Origin: Ochlerotatus camptorhynchus
Taxonomy: Eukaryota; Arthropoda; Insecta; Diptera; Culicidae
Assembly (NCBI RefSeq): GCF_037179485.1
Contig: NW_027040867.1
Location: forward strand, 3,720,001-3,784,000
Length of the DNA: 64,000 nt
Direction: 5' to 3'
The notes beneath the pieces were generated by a model that was not told the origin of the DNA, ran no database searches, and worked only from the letters and a program-made list of their open reading frames with translations. The translations under genes and the position numbers were made by a program. Below are positions 11,198 to 22,319 of this stretch, piece after piece. Within the stretch, counting starts at the first letter, position 1. Each line of letters opens with the position of its first letter.

Positions 11198-11800
11198 TGC
11201 TATCGTAAAAGACCAGTTCAAAAGCACTTTCTTCGAATCTGCTAATTACCAAACATCAACTAGTTTGTCACGCTAAAACGTTTAATCGCTCAACTTTCCA
11301 AACACCGAATATCGCCAACCCGCCGAACTCGACGCGCTTTACGATGCTGATCCCGCGATATCGTTTGATCGAATAACAATGAGGTTTCGCGCGTTCAACC
11401 AGACAACGACGACGACGACGTATGTATGCCACACGGCTTCTTGTTTGACCAAAAAATGCGGCCGAACTAACTTCACTGACTGACCGGCAGCCAACCGAAG
11501 CCGACTCATCGATCGACCGACGTCGTAGGGAATTCTCGCGATCTCTTCCAACCGTCATCGTACAGGTGACGATGACAAAAGCAAACACCGAAAAAACGGA
11601 AAATGGGGAGGGAAATTAATAAATCACCACCGATGATCGTGCATCGTTTATGCCTACGTCGCGAGACCAATAAGAGCGTTCGTTTGCGTAAAAGTAATTT
11701 CGATACAAGCTTGCTATCGTTCCATACTCCCCCAGTACTTATGTGAGTGCGCTTTGGAGACATCGAGGCGGCTAGGTGGGCCCCTAACAAGGTGTGATCG
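11198..11800 (-). promoter_or_regulatory. 5' flank of paralogue 1
   Basis: This stretch has more GC and CpG than its surroundings (for example 11330-11560 with CGACGACGACGACG), unlike the flanking transposon DNA. It holds a TCAGT-type initiator on the minus strand near 11480 and no convincing TATA box. Frames on both strands here are not conserved-looking. Confidence 0.35.
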
Positions 11801-11942
11801 CAATTGGCTGGATGAGGTACTTGAGAGAAAAAAAAATATGTTACTGAGCAAAGTTGCCAGCATTACTATTTATACCAATTTTCAAGATTGATACCGATAA
11901 ACAGATCTCAAAATATACCTAATTTTTAGATTCATGCCGTTA

Positions 11943-12437
11943 TAGGGTAGAGAACTACTTCGGCCTAATCGCCCATTTTGGGCCTATCGAGCAGAAAACT
12001 TCAAATAAATCCATGATTTCAGAGTTAACAAGTCAATTATGCGTTTGGTACGATACTTTAGTTAATACACTACGGAACGAAGTCAATGAGAACGCATGAT
12101 ATGAAGGTTATTCCCCAAAACAAAAGAAGCGCTCTGACTGAATCAATTTTTATCTTCATCCGATAGGCCGAAGTGAATTCATTGGCGTTTCAATGGCGTT
12201 TCAATGGCGTTTCAATGCGTTAGGGCGAGTTTGGCGTCAAGAAGCAGTGTTAGACTTTTGACAATATTTCAACGATTGGTTTCTCTTTATCAAATAGTAT
12301 GGTACATACGGAAAGGTAAATAAATTTGGAAGCCATCAGTAAAAAATAACATAACGTTTGGTGCTAAACTGCGCTAGATTAAGCAAGACTAAGTGCGGGT
12401 TGTGCTTAATAGGCCGGAAATGGGGTATTTAACCCTA
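11943..12437 (+). mobile_element. TAGGGT-terminated MITE, copy 1
   Basis: It begins TAGGGTAGAGAACTACTTCG and ends with the inverted AACCCTA; the flanking GGCCTAAT/AATAGGCC phrases are also inverted. Further copies are at 18005-18415 (truncated) and, inverted, at 19974-20488. A diverged remnant is near 17440-17710. An internal CAATGGCGTTT phrase is locally repeated three times at about 12181-12216. There is no coding capacity. Confidence 0.65.
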
Positions 12438-12978
12438 CCTAGTTTAAAAAAAGATTATGTTGATCGTAATCATTATATCCGTCGAAATGTTTCAAAATGG
12501 ACAATTTGATATTTTCCAATAGCCCCTAGCACTAACACATCATTTCCAAACGAAATAACGTCTGAGGCAAAGTTCTAAAACTGGTAAAAAAAAATAATTT
12601 AGGGAACATAATCCAAAAATGCTTTTTTATTTGTATTTAAATATAGCAAAAATTCTAACTTTTGTGAAATATACAAATTGGCATTTTAAAATTGTCATAA
12701 CTCGTGAAACAACAACTTTCTATCAAATTTTCAAAATGTTATTTTTAATATAAAATGCTTGTCATCTTTGCTTTTAAATAATTCCTGGGAAAAATTTACA
12801 AGAAATATGTTACCGAAATCAGAAAACTTTACTGGATTTTCATACAGCTGAATTTTCAGTTATTTGGGTTTGCTCGTAATGAAGACTGATCAAAATATTT
12901 CTTTTTTTACTATTTTTATTTGGGAACTAAGGATAACATGTTCGGAGTAGCAATGATGATGTTTTAACTAGTCCAGGT
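12438..12978. other. No recognisable gene
   Basis: AT-rich single-copy-looking sequence between a MITE and a SINE. No frame above background. Confidence 0.5.
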
Positions 12979-13276
12979 TGGGGCCTCCCTTAACTCAGTC
13001 GGTAAAGGCGCAGCTACAAAGCAAGACCATGCTGGAGGAGGCTGGTTTCGATTCCCGATTCGGTCTAGGAATTTTTCGGGTTGGAAATTTTCTCGACTTC
13101 CCTGGGCATAGAAGTATAATTGGACTTGCCACACAATCATATCAATGCAAAAATGGTACAGGCATCGAAAGCTCTCAATTAATAACTGTGGAAGTGCATC
13201 TAGAACACTAAGTTGAGAGCACGCAATAAGCTAATAGAAAAAGAAGAAGACGAAGAAGAAGAAGAAGAAAAGAAGT
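12979..13276 (+). mobile_element. tRNA-related SINE (family S2) with GAA tail
   Basis: The head reads like a tRNA: TTAACTCAGTCGGTAAAGGCG around the A box and GGTTTCGATTCCC as B box. The body (TTTTCTCGACTTCCCTGGGCAT ...GAAAGCTCTCAATTAATAACTG) is shared with 32311-32890 and, inverted, with 35398-35716. It ends in a GAA-rich microsatellite at about 13240-13276. The body phrase is quoted in two parts to show its ends only. Confidence 0.7.
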
Positions 13277-13466
13277 GCCGGCTCGTGACTTTCTTGGTGT
13301 TCCAGTCTGCCCTGGATTCTGGAGACAACCAGCAGCGCAAACAACAACCCCGATCTGTTCTCAGCGGATGAACTGATGGAAATTTTCGTCAACATGTCCG
13401 GTGCTCTTCGTAAGTGCCGCAATAAGCCCGAACATATCCAAATGCTCGGTAAGTTCATCATCCAAT

Positions 13467-15380
13467 ATGGTGTCTAAACCGCTAACTATCGTCACCTGGA
13501 ATGCTTGCTCTGTAAGAGCAAAAAAGATTGAGCTTGCCGACTTCCTCCGCGTGGCCGGTGCCGTTGGTGTAGTGGCAAGCGTGACTGCTTTCTAACACCC
13601 CAATGGACCTGGGTTCAATCCCAGCCGAGGTCGGTGGGATTTTTCTGAGGCAAAAAAATCTCTGGTCACGTCTTCCTTCGGAAGGGAAGTAAAGCCGTTG
13701 GTCCCGGCCCATGTGTAATGATGAATGGGTACGATATCCTAGGCAGGTGTGGAAGCTGCGTTCCTGCACATTCGATTGCCGTCAATGAATGGCAATCGAT
13801 GTTCGCCGGTGATTGGCACTAGATTACGGAACAGAGACCGACGTTAAATAAAGGAAAAGAAAGACTTCCTCCGCAAGCACAGCATCGACGTGGGCCTTCT
13901 AACTGAGACCCATCTATAGTCCGGCGATAGCTTCTGGTTGTCTGACCACAACATTATCCGGCTTGATCGCACCAGCTCCAGGGGGGTGGTGTTGCGATCG
14001 TCGTCAAGAAAGGAATAAAATACCACACTACATACCCATATCCGCACCTCTATCATCGAGGCACTTGGTGTGGAGGTGGAGTCGTCGACTGGATACGTCC
14101 AGTTCATCACCGTCTACTGCCCTCGACAGTGTGCCACCAGCAGTGGACTAGCGGCTAAATTTAAGAAGGACCTGTCCACCATCACCCGTAACGGTTCCCG
14201 CTTCGTAGTTGGAGGAGATCTGAATGCTCGCCATGATGCCTGGCGGAACTACCAGCAGAACCAGAACGGTCGTCTCCTGTTCGACCACTCACAGCATGGG
14301 CTGTACTCCGTTTGGTTTTCGGATGAACCAACATTCATCTCACCGGCGGGAAACCCATCGACGCTAGACCTGTTCCTGACAAATATCGGCTTGTCCAAGC
14401 CGGTAGCCTTGAACGAACTCAGCTCCGACCACCAACCGGTGGTGGCTGAACTGGGCTGCAACGTGGCTCCTGCTTAAAGCCTGCGCAAGGACTACCATCG
14501 CGTAAACTGGGTCCAGTTTGGACGCGTGGTAGACAGGCACATCATCGACAACCCGCCGCTTGACACCGTGGAGGACATCGACCGAGCGTTGGAGGGACTC
14601 CACCAGGCCATAACCGTGGCTGACGAGGCGTGCGTCTAACGAGTTCCTGTGAGGGGTAATTTTATTGTCATTGATTCCCACACCCAACTTTTGATTCGCC
14701 TGAAAAATGATCGTAGACGCCAGTTTCAGAGGATTGGAGATCTGGGCAAAAAACGTGAAATGGCCGATCTGAACAGACAAATTGCTTCCAGAATGGACTC
14801 ACTCCGAAATGAAAGTTTCGGGCGTGTTGTCCAGAATATGGACGACCGCTCCAGACCATTCTTGAAGGTAACCAAGGTCCTGAAAACTGATCCCAAACCC
14901 ATTCCACCAAAATAACATTCTCCTTCCGGAACAATTTGGATTCAGAAAGGGACACTCGACCAATCACCAGCTAGTACGGGTGATGAATAACATCCGAAGT
15001 AACAAAGCTGTATCCAAGTCCACAGTCATGGCCTTGTTAGACGTTGAAAAGGCGTTTGACAATGTTTGGCATGACGGACTTGTGTACAAGCTTTGTAACT
15101 TCGACTGTCCTTTATATCTGATTAAAATCACCCGTAACTACCTCCAGCAAAGGTCTACAAACAAATCATAGCACCTGCGATCCTCTACGGAGCTCCGGTG
15201 TGGGAATCATGTGCACAGACTCACAGAAACAAAATTCAGGTCGCTCAGAATAGAGTGCTGAGGATGGTTCTTGATCGTTCTTTCGACACTTGAATAACAA
15301 ATTTGCATGAAGAGGCAGGCATTGCCAAAATAGATTCCAAAATTAACGAAATTAAGACTAAATTTGCACAAAAATTTAAT
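13467..15380 (+). pseudogene. Jockey ORF2 (endonuclease-RT) remnant
   Basis: Translation starts around PLTIVTWNACSVRAKKIELA, the usual N-terminus of an APE-type endonuclease. It resumes after the SINE and carries the DLNARHD and SDHQPVV endonuclease motifs. It then has stops and frameshifts (for example after 14477). The RT part retains FGFRKGHSTNHQL and ALLDVEKAFDNVWHDGL, then jumps by deletion to the C-terminal domain (ILYGAPVWE ... NRVLRMVL). It cannot encode a working protein. Confidence 0.75.
13551..13862 (+). mobile_element. Feilai-like tRNA-related SINE, copy 1
   Basis: Flanked by a perfect 12-bp duplication, GACTTCCTCCGC (13539-13550 and 13863-13874), which interrupts the Jockey endonuclease frame. 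The head carries a TGGTGTAGTGG A box and a GGTTCAATCC B box, and the 3' end is AAATAAAGGAAAAGAA. It resembles the tRNA-related Feilai SINEs of Aedes; the name is by resemblance only. Other copies: 26788-27104, 47069-47186 (partial) and 47365-47571 (minus). Confidence 0.8.
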
Positions 15381-15475
15381 TTATCAGAATATGCTTTGAT
15401 AAGCAATTTGTATATAGTATGTTCGGTGTATATAGTAGTTGTAGGTTAGTTGTAGTTGTAAATAGTAGTTATAAG

Positions 15476-15924
15476 CTGGGTACTGCGGAGTCGTTCGATT
15501 TCATTTTGCAAGCCAATGCAAAACTGCTAGAAAATTTTCTTAAGTTTAAACTTGTTTTGCTCGTTCTCAGTTGATTCCCGCCAAAAGCTCTGAGCCAGGA
15601 GGGCTCAAGCCCCCATGACTCTATAAAAGTTTGTTTACATACATGTTTCGCAAAAGTATGTTTTACTGCAATTGAAAAGTCAGCTGAGTCATAAAAACTA
15701 TGCTGGGTTTTATACTTTCATCACTGAGCCTGCTAATTTTTGTCTTTGAGCTTAAAATTAAGAATGTGTTATAAAAAAGTATGGATATTTTTTATGAATT
15801 TACAATGCTTGACGATGGATAAGAACAGTAACTGCATTTGTTGCTTCTGAATGTTTGGCTCCCGTTTGACAGTTCACACTGGCTCCCAAGTGACAAGCAC
15901 ATTGAGTGAGTCCGCAGTACTCAG
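15476..15924. mobile_element. 449-bp MITE with 8-bp target duplication (hAT-like)
   Basis: The ends are CTGGGTACTGCGG and CCGCAGTACTCAG. It is flanked by GTTATAAG at 15468-15475 and 15925-15932. It splits the 3' UTR of the Jockey fossil, whose sequence resumes directly after the duplication. An 8-bp duplication is typical of hAT elements. No transposase is present. Confidence 0.7.
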
Positions 15925-16100
15925 GTTATAAGTAGTCTCCTTTTTCCAATTCAAATCAAACCAATCCCACCAAGGTGGTCATACTTCAAAATAGGCCTGA
16001 TAGGACTAGGAACTGTAAATAATAATTAAAATCTCAAATGTACTAAAGTTGAAAAGACGCATCTGTGTCACTTGAAATAAAGATCATTTAAAGTAAAAAA

Positions 16101-16800
16101 AATGTCTCTGCTCATTACCGCTTCGGACGGCGTGGCATTTGGTCCTGCAGCAAGCAGGACCAAGTCAGCGGATAAAGGCGGATCACGGCGTGATCACCTG
16201 TCACGTAATGAGGAATGCGACTTGGATATGCAAAATATCCCTCTCCCCCTTCCCCCCGTCTATAACGTCAACTCAAAAAAGACATGGATTTGACGATTAC
16301 TTTTTTTCCGGGAAATAAATTTTAAGCAAACTACAATTATAAGTAAAAACAAAAGCCAAAATTTTCAAAACAATTGCTTAAGAGGAGACATACATTCGAT
16401 GATATTATGTTGGTAAATTATCAACAACTCAGGCATAACATTTGATAACGGCACAAAAGCATTTGTAAACAAACATTCTAAGGCCCTTTACACGCTAACT
16501 AAAGTACGCCCACGCAAACCAATACCACTTACGGAAAGGTGATAGTTGCCCCTATGCGATGATGTTGTTGGTTTGCGTGGGCGTACTTTGGTTCGCGTGT
16601 AAAGGGCCTTAGAAGGTTTGTTTACAAATGCTTTTGTGCCGTTATCAAATGTTATGTCTGAACTGACTGTAAAACATATCTGGTACCTCTATATATGCAA
16701 TTAGATTTACATCCAAAGTCCATCCTTTTTTATCCATATTCTGCACAAAAGATACGTTCTGCCCCGTCCCCGTCCCCGTCCAATTCATAATAATAAGTAT
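16101..16800 (+). mobile_element. Dispersed repeat family E, copy 1
   Basis: A GC-rich core (CTGCAGCAAGCAGGACCAAG, GGCGGATCACGGCGTG) is followed by CCGGGAAATAAATTTTAA and ends in ACATATCTGGTACCTC. It matches, inverted, two stretches in 27999-29110 and, in the same orientation, 57700-58090. The element is interrupted by the hairpin MITE at 16430-16660. The 16102-16293 frame appears to be chance. Class not identified. Confidence 0.55.
16430..16660. mobile_element. 231-bp hairpin MITE with AACT duplication
   Basis: The ends are CAGGCATAACA and TGTTATGTCTG, flanked by AACT (16426-16429 and 16661-16664). Almost the whole element folds back: a TTGATAACGGCACAAAAGC arm and a TAAGGCCCTTTACACGC arm both have inverted partners. 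The related family E copy near 28758-28800 has uninterrupted CAACAACTGACTG-like sequence, i.e. an empty site. Confidence 0.7.
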
Positions 16801-17440
16801 AATAGTCAAAAATGCATGACAAACATCAATTTTGCGTGGTTCTACGTGGTCATACTACGGTCGTGTCTAGGACACAACCCTTTAAATTTTGTGACAGCTT
16901 AGTTTTCAAGACTTGACCCATTTGAATAAATTTTGCTTCTATCTTTGACAATACAGCAGAAGGGCTAGCCTATGTTGGCAGCATGAACACTAAATTCCGT
17001 GTGTATTGTTTCAAGATAGTTATGGAAAAAAAAATGCTGTGACGTGTGCGCAAAAATTAAACGTGTTTCAAGTACTTTTGATTTTGACCTATACCTATTT
17101 ATTATATCTTAGTTCGACCCAAGTGACACCTTCAAGTGACTGAAATGCTTCACTTTGCAGTTAGTTTCCTAACTGATTTTTAAATTATATAGGATATATG
17201 CTCCAACTATGCTCACACGCTTCCACTATGTCGTAACACAAAAATGTGTATGGGTATGTCAGATATTCTATCGCGGCATGAGCCAGCAACGCCGGCCATA
17301 AACCTACCGTCTCCAACACTCCACTATAAAGCATGAAATTAAGCCCGCCCACCAACAGAAAGGTGCAAAAGCTAGCCAAGGGGAGGGAATATTTACGCTC
17401 ATTGTTCTCAAAACAAAAGAAGCTTCTCTAGCGCATCCCA
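16801..17440. other. Repeat fragment, otherwise nothing recognised
   Basis: 16801-16885 (GTGTCTAGGACACAACCC) has an inverted partner at 26561-26640. The rest, including the 17185-17379 minus frame, shows no recognisable feature. Confidence 0.4.
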
Positions 17441-18004
17441 TTTTTCTACGTTTATCCGTAGGACGAAGAAAATCTAATGGCGTTTCAATGCGTTAGGGCG
17501 GAATTGAAACTCGTAGAACGAATTTAGAATCAAATAGCAGTATTAGATTTTAAACAATATATCAACAATTTGTGACTCTTTATCAAATCCAACGATACGT
17601 ATGGAAAGGTGAATAAATTTAAATGTAATGTATGACAGCAATATTCCCTTTTTGGTTGAAACCCGTAAAGAAGAGGTAAAGCGCGGGTTGTGCTTAGTAG
17701 GACAGAAATTAGATCAAAAATCCTATGATAAGTAATCATGCATTCTGCATGATACAGACATCATAACTACTACTAACCATTTGCCCGACATCTAAACCTT
17801 CATCAATCTTTGCCATTTTTTGCACAGGCTACGAAACAAACTGGAGAGCGGCCTTAATGATTGCAATTTTTTTTTTCAAAATTAAGCAAAATTAAGTCGT
17901 TGCACACTCGGGATGAAAACGCGAAACCTGTTTTTATTCGGCCACCTTTCCATTTTACCTATTCTATTTTCGGCAACTCTTAATCAGTGGCATTTTATAG
18001 TTTG
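17441..18004. repeat. Diverged TAGGGT-MITE remnant and unassigned sequence
   Basis: 17460-17710 contains phrases of the TAGGGT MITE (ATGGCGTTTCAATGCGTTAG, CATACG/TACGGAAAGGTGAATAAATT, GCGGGTTGTGCTTAGTAGG) but no intact ends. 17711-18004 has nothing I can assign. Confidence 0.45.
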
Positions 18005-18415
18005 TAGGGTAGAGCACTACTTCGGCCTATTCGCCCATTTTGGGTCTATAGAGCAGAAAACATTAAATAAATCCATTGTTTCAGAGTTAACAAGTCAAAT
18101 ATGACTAAGCGCTCCGACCGAATCAATTTTTATCTTCATCCGATAGGCAGAAGTGAATTCAAAGGCGTGTCAATGGCGTTTCAATGCATTAGGCCTAATT
18201 CGGAATCCGTAGGCCGAGTTTGGGGTCAAGAAGCAGTGTTAGATTTTTAACAATATCTCAACAATTTGTTTCTCTTTATCAAATCTTACGGTACATACGG
18301 AAAGGTAAATAAATTTAGAAATAATCTGCAATGGAAACATTCCGTTTTGTGAAGAAAAATATCCACTCGAAAAATAGAGGCGAAGATTGTGCTTAGTAGG
18401 CCCAAAATTATATCT
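18005..18415 (+). mobile_element. TAGGGT-terminated MITE, copy 2 (3'-decayed)
   Basis: It begins TAGGGTAGAGCACTACTTCG and tracks the copy at 11943-12437. A segment of roughly 70-80 bp is missing after TCAAATATGAC. The matching end is eroded around TTAGTAGGCCCAAAAT. Confidence 0.6.
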
Positions 18416-18630
18416 AAGCCATATGTTTCATTTCAAGAAAAACCACTCTAAATATACATATTTACTCAGTCGTAAAAATCGAATCAGAATGAAGCTAAAA
18501 AAAGCATCCGTTTAAATATATACAAATTTTCCATTCTGGGCAGGGACGACGACACTCATTTGGACAGGTTCTGGGGTGAAGTTCATCATGGAATTATTTT
18601 GTAAATCGCGGAGGATTTTAATGATCCTAC

Positions 18631-18880
18631 ACAGCAAAAAATTAATTTTGATATCACATCAAAATGGATGCACTTCAATCGTTTAAAAGTTACTTAATAT
18701 TACTAATATAATATTACTTGCCAAATAGGACCAAATTATCATTAATACAGTGCATGAACCGACATAACGCTGCTTTTACTGCATTTGTTCATTTTTGTGG
18801 CTCTAAAAATTACATGAGATTTTCGACATGATTGAAGTGCATCCTCTTGGATGTAATATTAAAATTTATGTTTTGCTTTG
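18631..18880. mobile_element. ~250-bp MITE
   Basis: The left end, ACAGCAAAAAATTAATTTTGATAT, and right end, ATATTAAAATTTATGTTTTGCTTTG, are imperfect inverted repeats. A longer arm follows (GGATGCACTTCAATC against GATTGAAGTGCATCC). Non-coding. The two end phrases are quoted to show the imperfect pairing. Confidence 0.6.
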
Positions 18881-19973
18881 TATATGCTTGCACACTCATT
18901 TTTGCTCACTAGTTAGATCAATAATAGAATTTGCATTGGTTGTCTAGGTCACCGATTCAGTTCAATATATTTTTTTCTGGCACGCACAAAGAAGTGAACC
19001 CTGGCGTGATTCAGAAAAACCTACCGACGTAAGATTCATCAACCTGTTTTTGGAGATAAAATTGAAAGTTTAACGTGTGTTGCTGTCACGACACCTATGT
19101 CTCCGAGAAATACAGTATATGGCCTCGTAAACTCAATAAGCAGACGATATCAAGTAACATATTTGTCAACGAACACTTTCAAACAACGTTGGCGCTCCTT
19201 GCAAATATATATTATTAAGATGAAATTTACATTGGTGTGATGTTCATTAATTCAAACCCAGGTTTTTTTTACGCATCTTTTCTGATTGCAAGAATGCGTG
19301 GAAAAAACTGATGGAATTGAATCTATCAGAAACGCATCAAAATAAATTGCACCATAAATTAAGGTTAGGAATGGTTTATTAACACAACGATTAGGATGAT
19401 GAATAGCAATAATATATAAATAAATACGTACAGTGACTACAGTTGAAACCACCGACGACTCTGAGTAATGGATCTGTTACTGCTATTCCCGCCCTAAACA
19501 GGACAACTTTTAGATGGCAGTTCGGGTCCGAAACGCTTCACACTCGGCGTCAAGATACGCATCTGAAATCCTAATTGGTCATTGGCCCAAATTTGTCAGA
19601 AGCTGCTGTCAACGTAGTTTATGGACAGCTCCTAATTATTTGGGGAAACGAAAAAAAAAATCAACCACACATTGAGTCACTGGGCGGATATCAGGCAAAG
19701 ATCCTCGAGCCATCATGCAACAAATTCCAACAACAACAACCACACATTGTAACTGACGCATAAATCCGATGGCCATCACATATGGATCAACATAAATCGC
19801 CAAAATGTAGACAACAATGATTACTGTGTGCTGTTGATAAACAAGCCAGTTTGGAGAAAGCGTCACTAAAAGTGGAATCAACGTTTTCACCATACCCACT
19901 AGCACAAACATGAGTAGTAGGGTGCTTCATTTTGAAAAAAAAGTGATAAATTTCGTATAGACCACCTTCTATA
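18881..19973. other. No confident gene; weak hydrophobic frame 19636-19911 (minus)
   Basis: The minus-strand frame starts with ATG and encodes 91 aa with two strongly hydrophobic stretches (IPLLVTLSPNWLV; TVIIVVYILAIYV). It could be a fragment of a membrane protein or a chance frame. Repeated CAACAACAAC on the plus strand explains the Val run. No family is recognised. Confidence 0.25.
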
Positions 19974-20488
19974 TAGGGTTAACTATCCCATTTCCGGCCT
20001 ATTAAGCACAACCCGCACTTATTCTTACTCTTAATCTACCGCAGTTTAGCACCAAACGGAATGTAATTATTACTGATGGCTTCCAAATTTATTTACCTCT
20101 CCGTATGTACCGTAAGATTTGATAAAGAGAAACCAATCGTTGAGATATTGTCAAAAGTCTAACGCTGCTTCTTGACGCCAAACTCGGCCTACGGATTCTA
20201 AACTCGGCCTAACGCATTGAAACGCCATTGAAACGCCAATGAATTCACTTCGGCCTATCGGATGAAGATAAAAATTGATTCGGTCGGAGCGCTTCTTTTG
20301 TTTTTGGGAATAATGGGTGCAAACCTTCATATCACGCGTTCTCATTGACTTCGTTCGGTAGCTTATTAGCTAAAGTATCGTACCAAACGCATAATTGACT
20401 TGTTAACTCTGAAATCATGGATTTATTTGAAGTTTTCTGCTCGATAGGCCTAAAATGGGCGATTAGGCTGAAGTAGTTCTCTACCCTA
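19974..20488 (-). mobile_element. TAGGGT-terminated MITE, copy 3 (inverted)
   Basis: It starts TAGGGTTAACTATCCC and ends AGTAGTTCTCTACCCTA, the reverse of copy 1. Internal order is preserved throughout. It is the longest copy at about 515 bp. Confidence 0.7.
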
Positions 20489-20518
20489 CTTTTTTTTGCC
20501 AAATCTCGCAAACTTTTA

Positions 20519-21830
20519 ACCGAGTAAAACAGCAAAAAAAGCTTATCTTCCATTTAATTCCACTCTATAAATTTTGGTATCCATGACAGATACGTATTTC
20601 GACTACAATGTGCAGTCTTCATCACTGTCATTCCCACTAAAGAACTTATCAAAATCTAACCCCTTAAGGGGAGGTTTACTTGGATTTGGCTGAAAAACAG
20701 TTGAACTTTGGAATTTTTTTTTTCAGGAGAATGAAAAGACATACGAACTTCCGGTTTCGATAATTATATTTGTCCACTATTCCTGAATACTTGGAAATTT
20801 TTTGAAGGTAAAAAAACAAAATGGCGGCTCAAAATGGCGGCTCGCGTGGAGGAGTGTCAGTCAGGTTTTGCTGCAGAACTTCGAGTGCACACCCTCTGGT
20901 GGTGAACTGAAATGAAAATTTTTTATTGTGGTTAAAGTTGATAATATTCCCTATGGCTTATACCTAACTAGAACGAAATCCGACAAAAATTGACCAAATT
21001 ATGGACATTTGAAAATTTAGTGCTTTTTTACCCCTTTTTTTCTCACTTTGACCTTGCTTAAAAAATAGTAACTTACAATTTTTTTTTTCATTTTAGGTAT
21101 AAGCCATACAAAAAATAGTATCCTTCAAAGCGCAATTTTCCGATTGTAAATCGGATCATTTGTTCAAGCCCTATGCTCAAAGTTGTTATAAAAAATATGG
21201 TTTCGAGAAAAACGCGTTTAAAGTTTTTGTAGCGTCCCTCAGCGCGCATGACAAAGGTTCACTCAAAGCGCCATAACTCGCTAAATATGTTTCGGATCGT
21301 AAAATCCTTTTGGCCACATATTCTACACACTTGAAGCTTTCATTTTATGCAAAAAAAATCATTTTTTTGAAAAAATCCAAGTAAACCTCCCCTTAAGTAC
21401 TCATCTCCTAGGTAAAAAAAAATCAAGATCACAGGTATAAAAATGAAACTACAATGTGTTGAATCGGAACCTACCTAACTAATAAAAACCAAAGATTTAA
21501 GTAAACTAAAGGAGAAAAATCTATACAACTCTCTAATAAGGAAAATCATAATAATGAAGTAATGAAATTGGGTTGTTAGCGGAATGCTTAAATAAAACAG
21601 CAAAAAAAAGGTTTTTTTTTACCTAGGAGATGAGTACTTAAGGGGGTTAGATTTTGATAAGTTCTTTAGTGGGAATGACACTGATGAAGACTGCACATTG
21701 TAGTCGAAATACGTATCTGTCATGGATACCAAAATTTATTAAGTGGAATTAAATGGAAGATAACATTTTTTTGCTGTTTTATTTAAGCATTCCGCTAACA
21801 ACCCAATTTCATTACTTCAATTTAACCGAG
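20519..21830. repeat. Inverted copies of family P around a TTAA MITE
   Basis: 20519-20667 (minus) and 21607-21790 (plus) are inverted copies sharing TGACAGATACGTATTTCGAC, TCATTCCCACTAAAGAAC and ACTCATCTCCTAGGTAAAAA. The outer GTAATGAAATTGGGTTGTTAG segment is also inverted (21557-21606 and 21770-21825). Fragments of the family occur at 25770-25960 and 45937-46010. It is a foldback-type repeat with no protein. Confidence 0.6.
20668..21392. mobile_element. 725-bp TTAA-flanked MITE (piggyBac-like)
   Basis: The ends are GGGGAGGTTTACTTGGATT and its complement. TTAA lies at both borders (20664-20667 and 21393-21396). The neighbouring inverted family P copy shows the uninterrupted site (TTAA at 21638-21641 between GAGTAC and GGGGG). 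A TTAA target is characteristic of piggyBac-type elements. There is no transposase frame, so it would be mobilised in trans. Confidence 0.75.
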
Positions 21831-22319
21831 ATTTGCACAGCCGAGTGCTTGGCAATCTGTTTTACTGAGATCTTAGCAAAACTGACGTTTAGTTGCTGAG
21901 CCTCAGAAAATGCTTTGCTGAAGTTCTTAGTAAAATTGGTTCAGCAAAAAAAAACTAAGTGTGTAGCCAAAATATCAATCTATGCCAAAAGAGTGAAAAT
22001 TGACGAAGGATTAGGAGTCGCGTCAATGGTTTGAAGTTTGTATGGAATTTTCGGTGAATTACTATGGGAAATTATTGAGTCTCACTTGCACTGCTCTAAC
22101 TTTGGTTGTAGTTATCCAAACGTTGATGTGGTTGGCATGACAATGATTAACAAGGCTGTTATTATTGTGTTGAAATTGGTGCTGTTGTCTTGCATATTTT
22201 TATCTGTCAATCTATAATATTTTGTCATTTTTTCGCATTTCTATCTTTCTTGATATGCTGCACAACTGATCGTAACAAAAACAAGCTGTTTTTGCTTGAA
22301 TATTGAAGCATATGGAGCT

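Larger units (their letters stand above)
13277..16100 (+). mobile_element. Jockey-type non-LTR retrotransposon, decayed and nested
   Basis: In order: the C-terminus of ORF1 (about 13335-13479; DLFSADELMEIFVNM ... LGKFIIQYGV), the ORF2 endonuclease (13467-14635), a shortened reverse transcriptase (about 14930-15172), an ORF2 C-terminal fragment (about 15172-15380), and a 3' UTR with an A tail near 16090-16100. The endonuclease region shows GGDLNARHDAW and SSDHQPVVAE. Most of the RT, including the catalytic YxDD, is deleted. A SINE (13551-13862) and a MITE (15476-15924) have inserted into it. Confidence 0.8.

Noticed and set aside
11197..11227. Longer N-terminus for paralogue 1
   Set aside because: The upstream end of the open frame is a GTG; the first ATG is at 11197 and starts a clear signal peptide.
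11268..11790. Overlapping minus-strand frames upstream of paralogue 1
   Set aside because: Three mutually overlapping frames in a CpG-rich flank; more likely promoter or 5' UTR sequence than protein.
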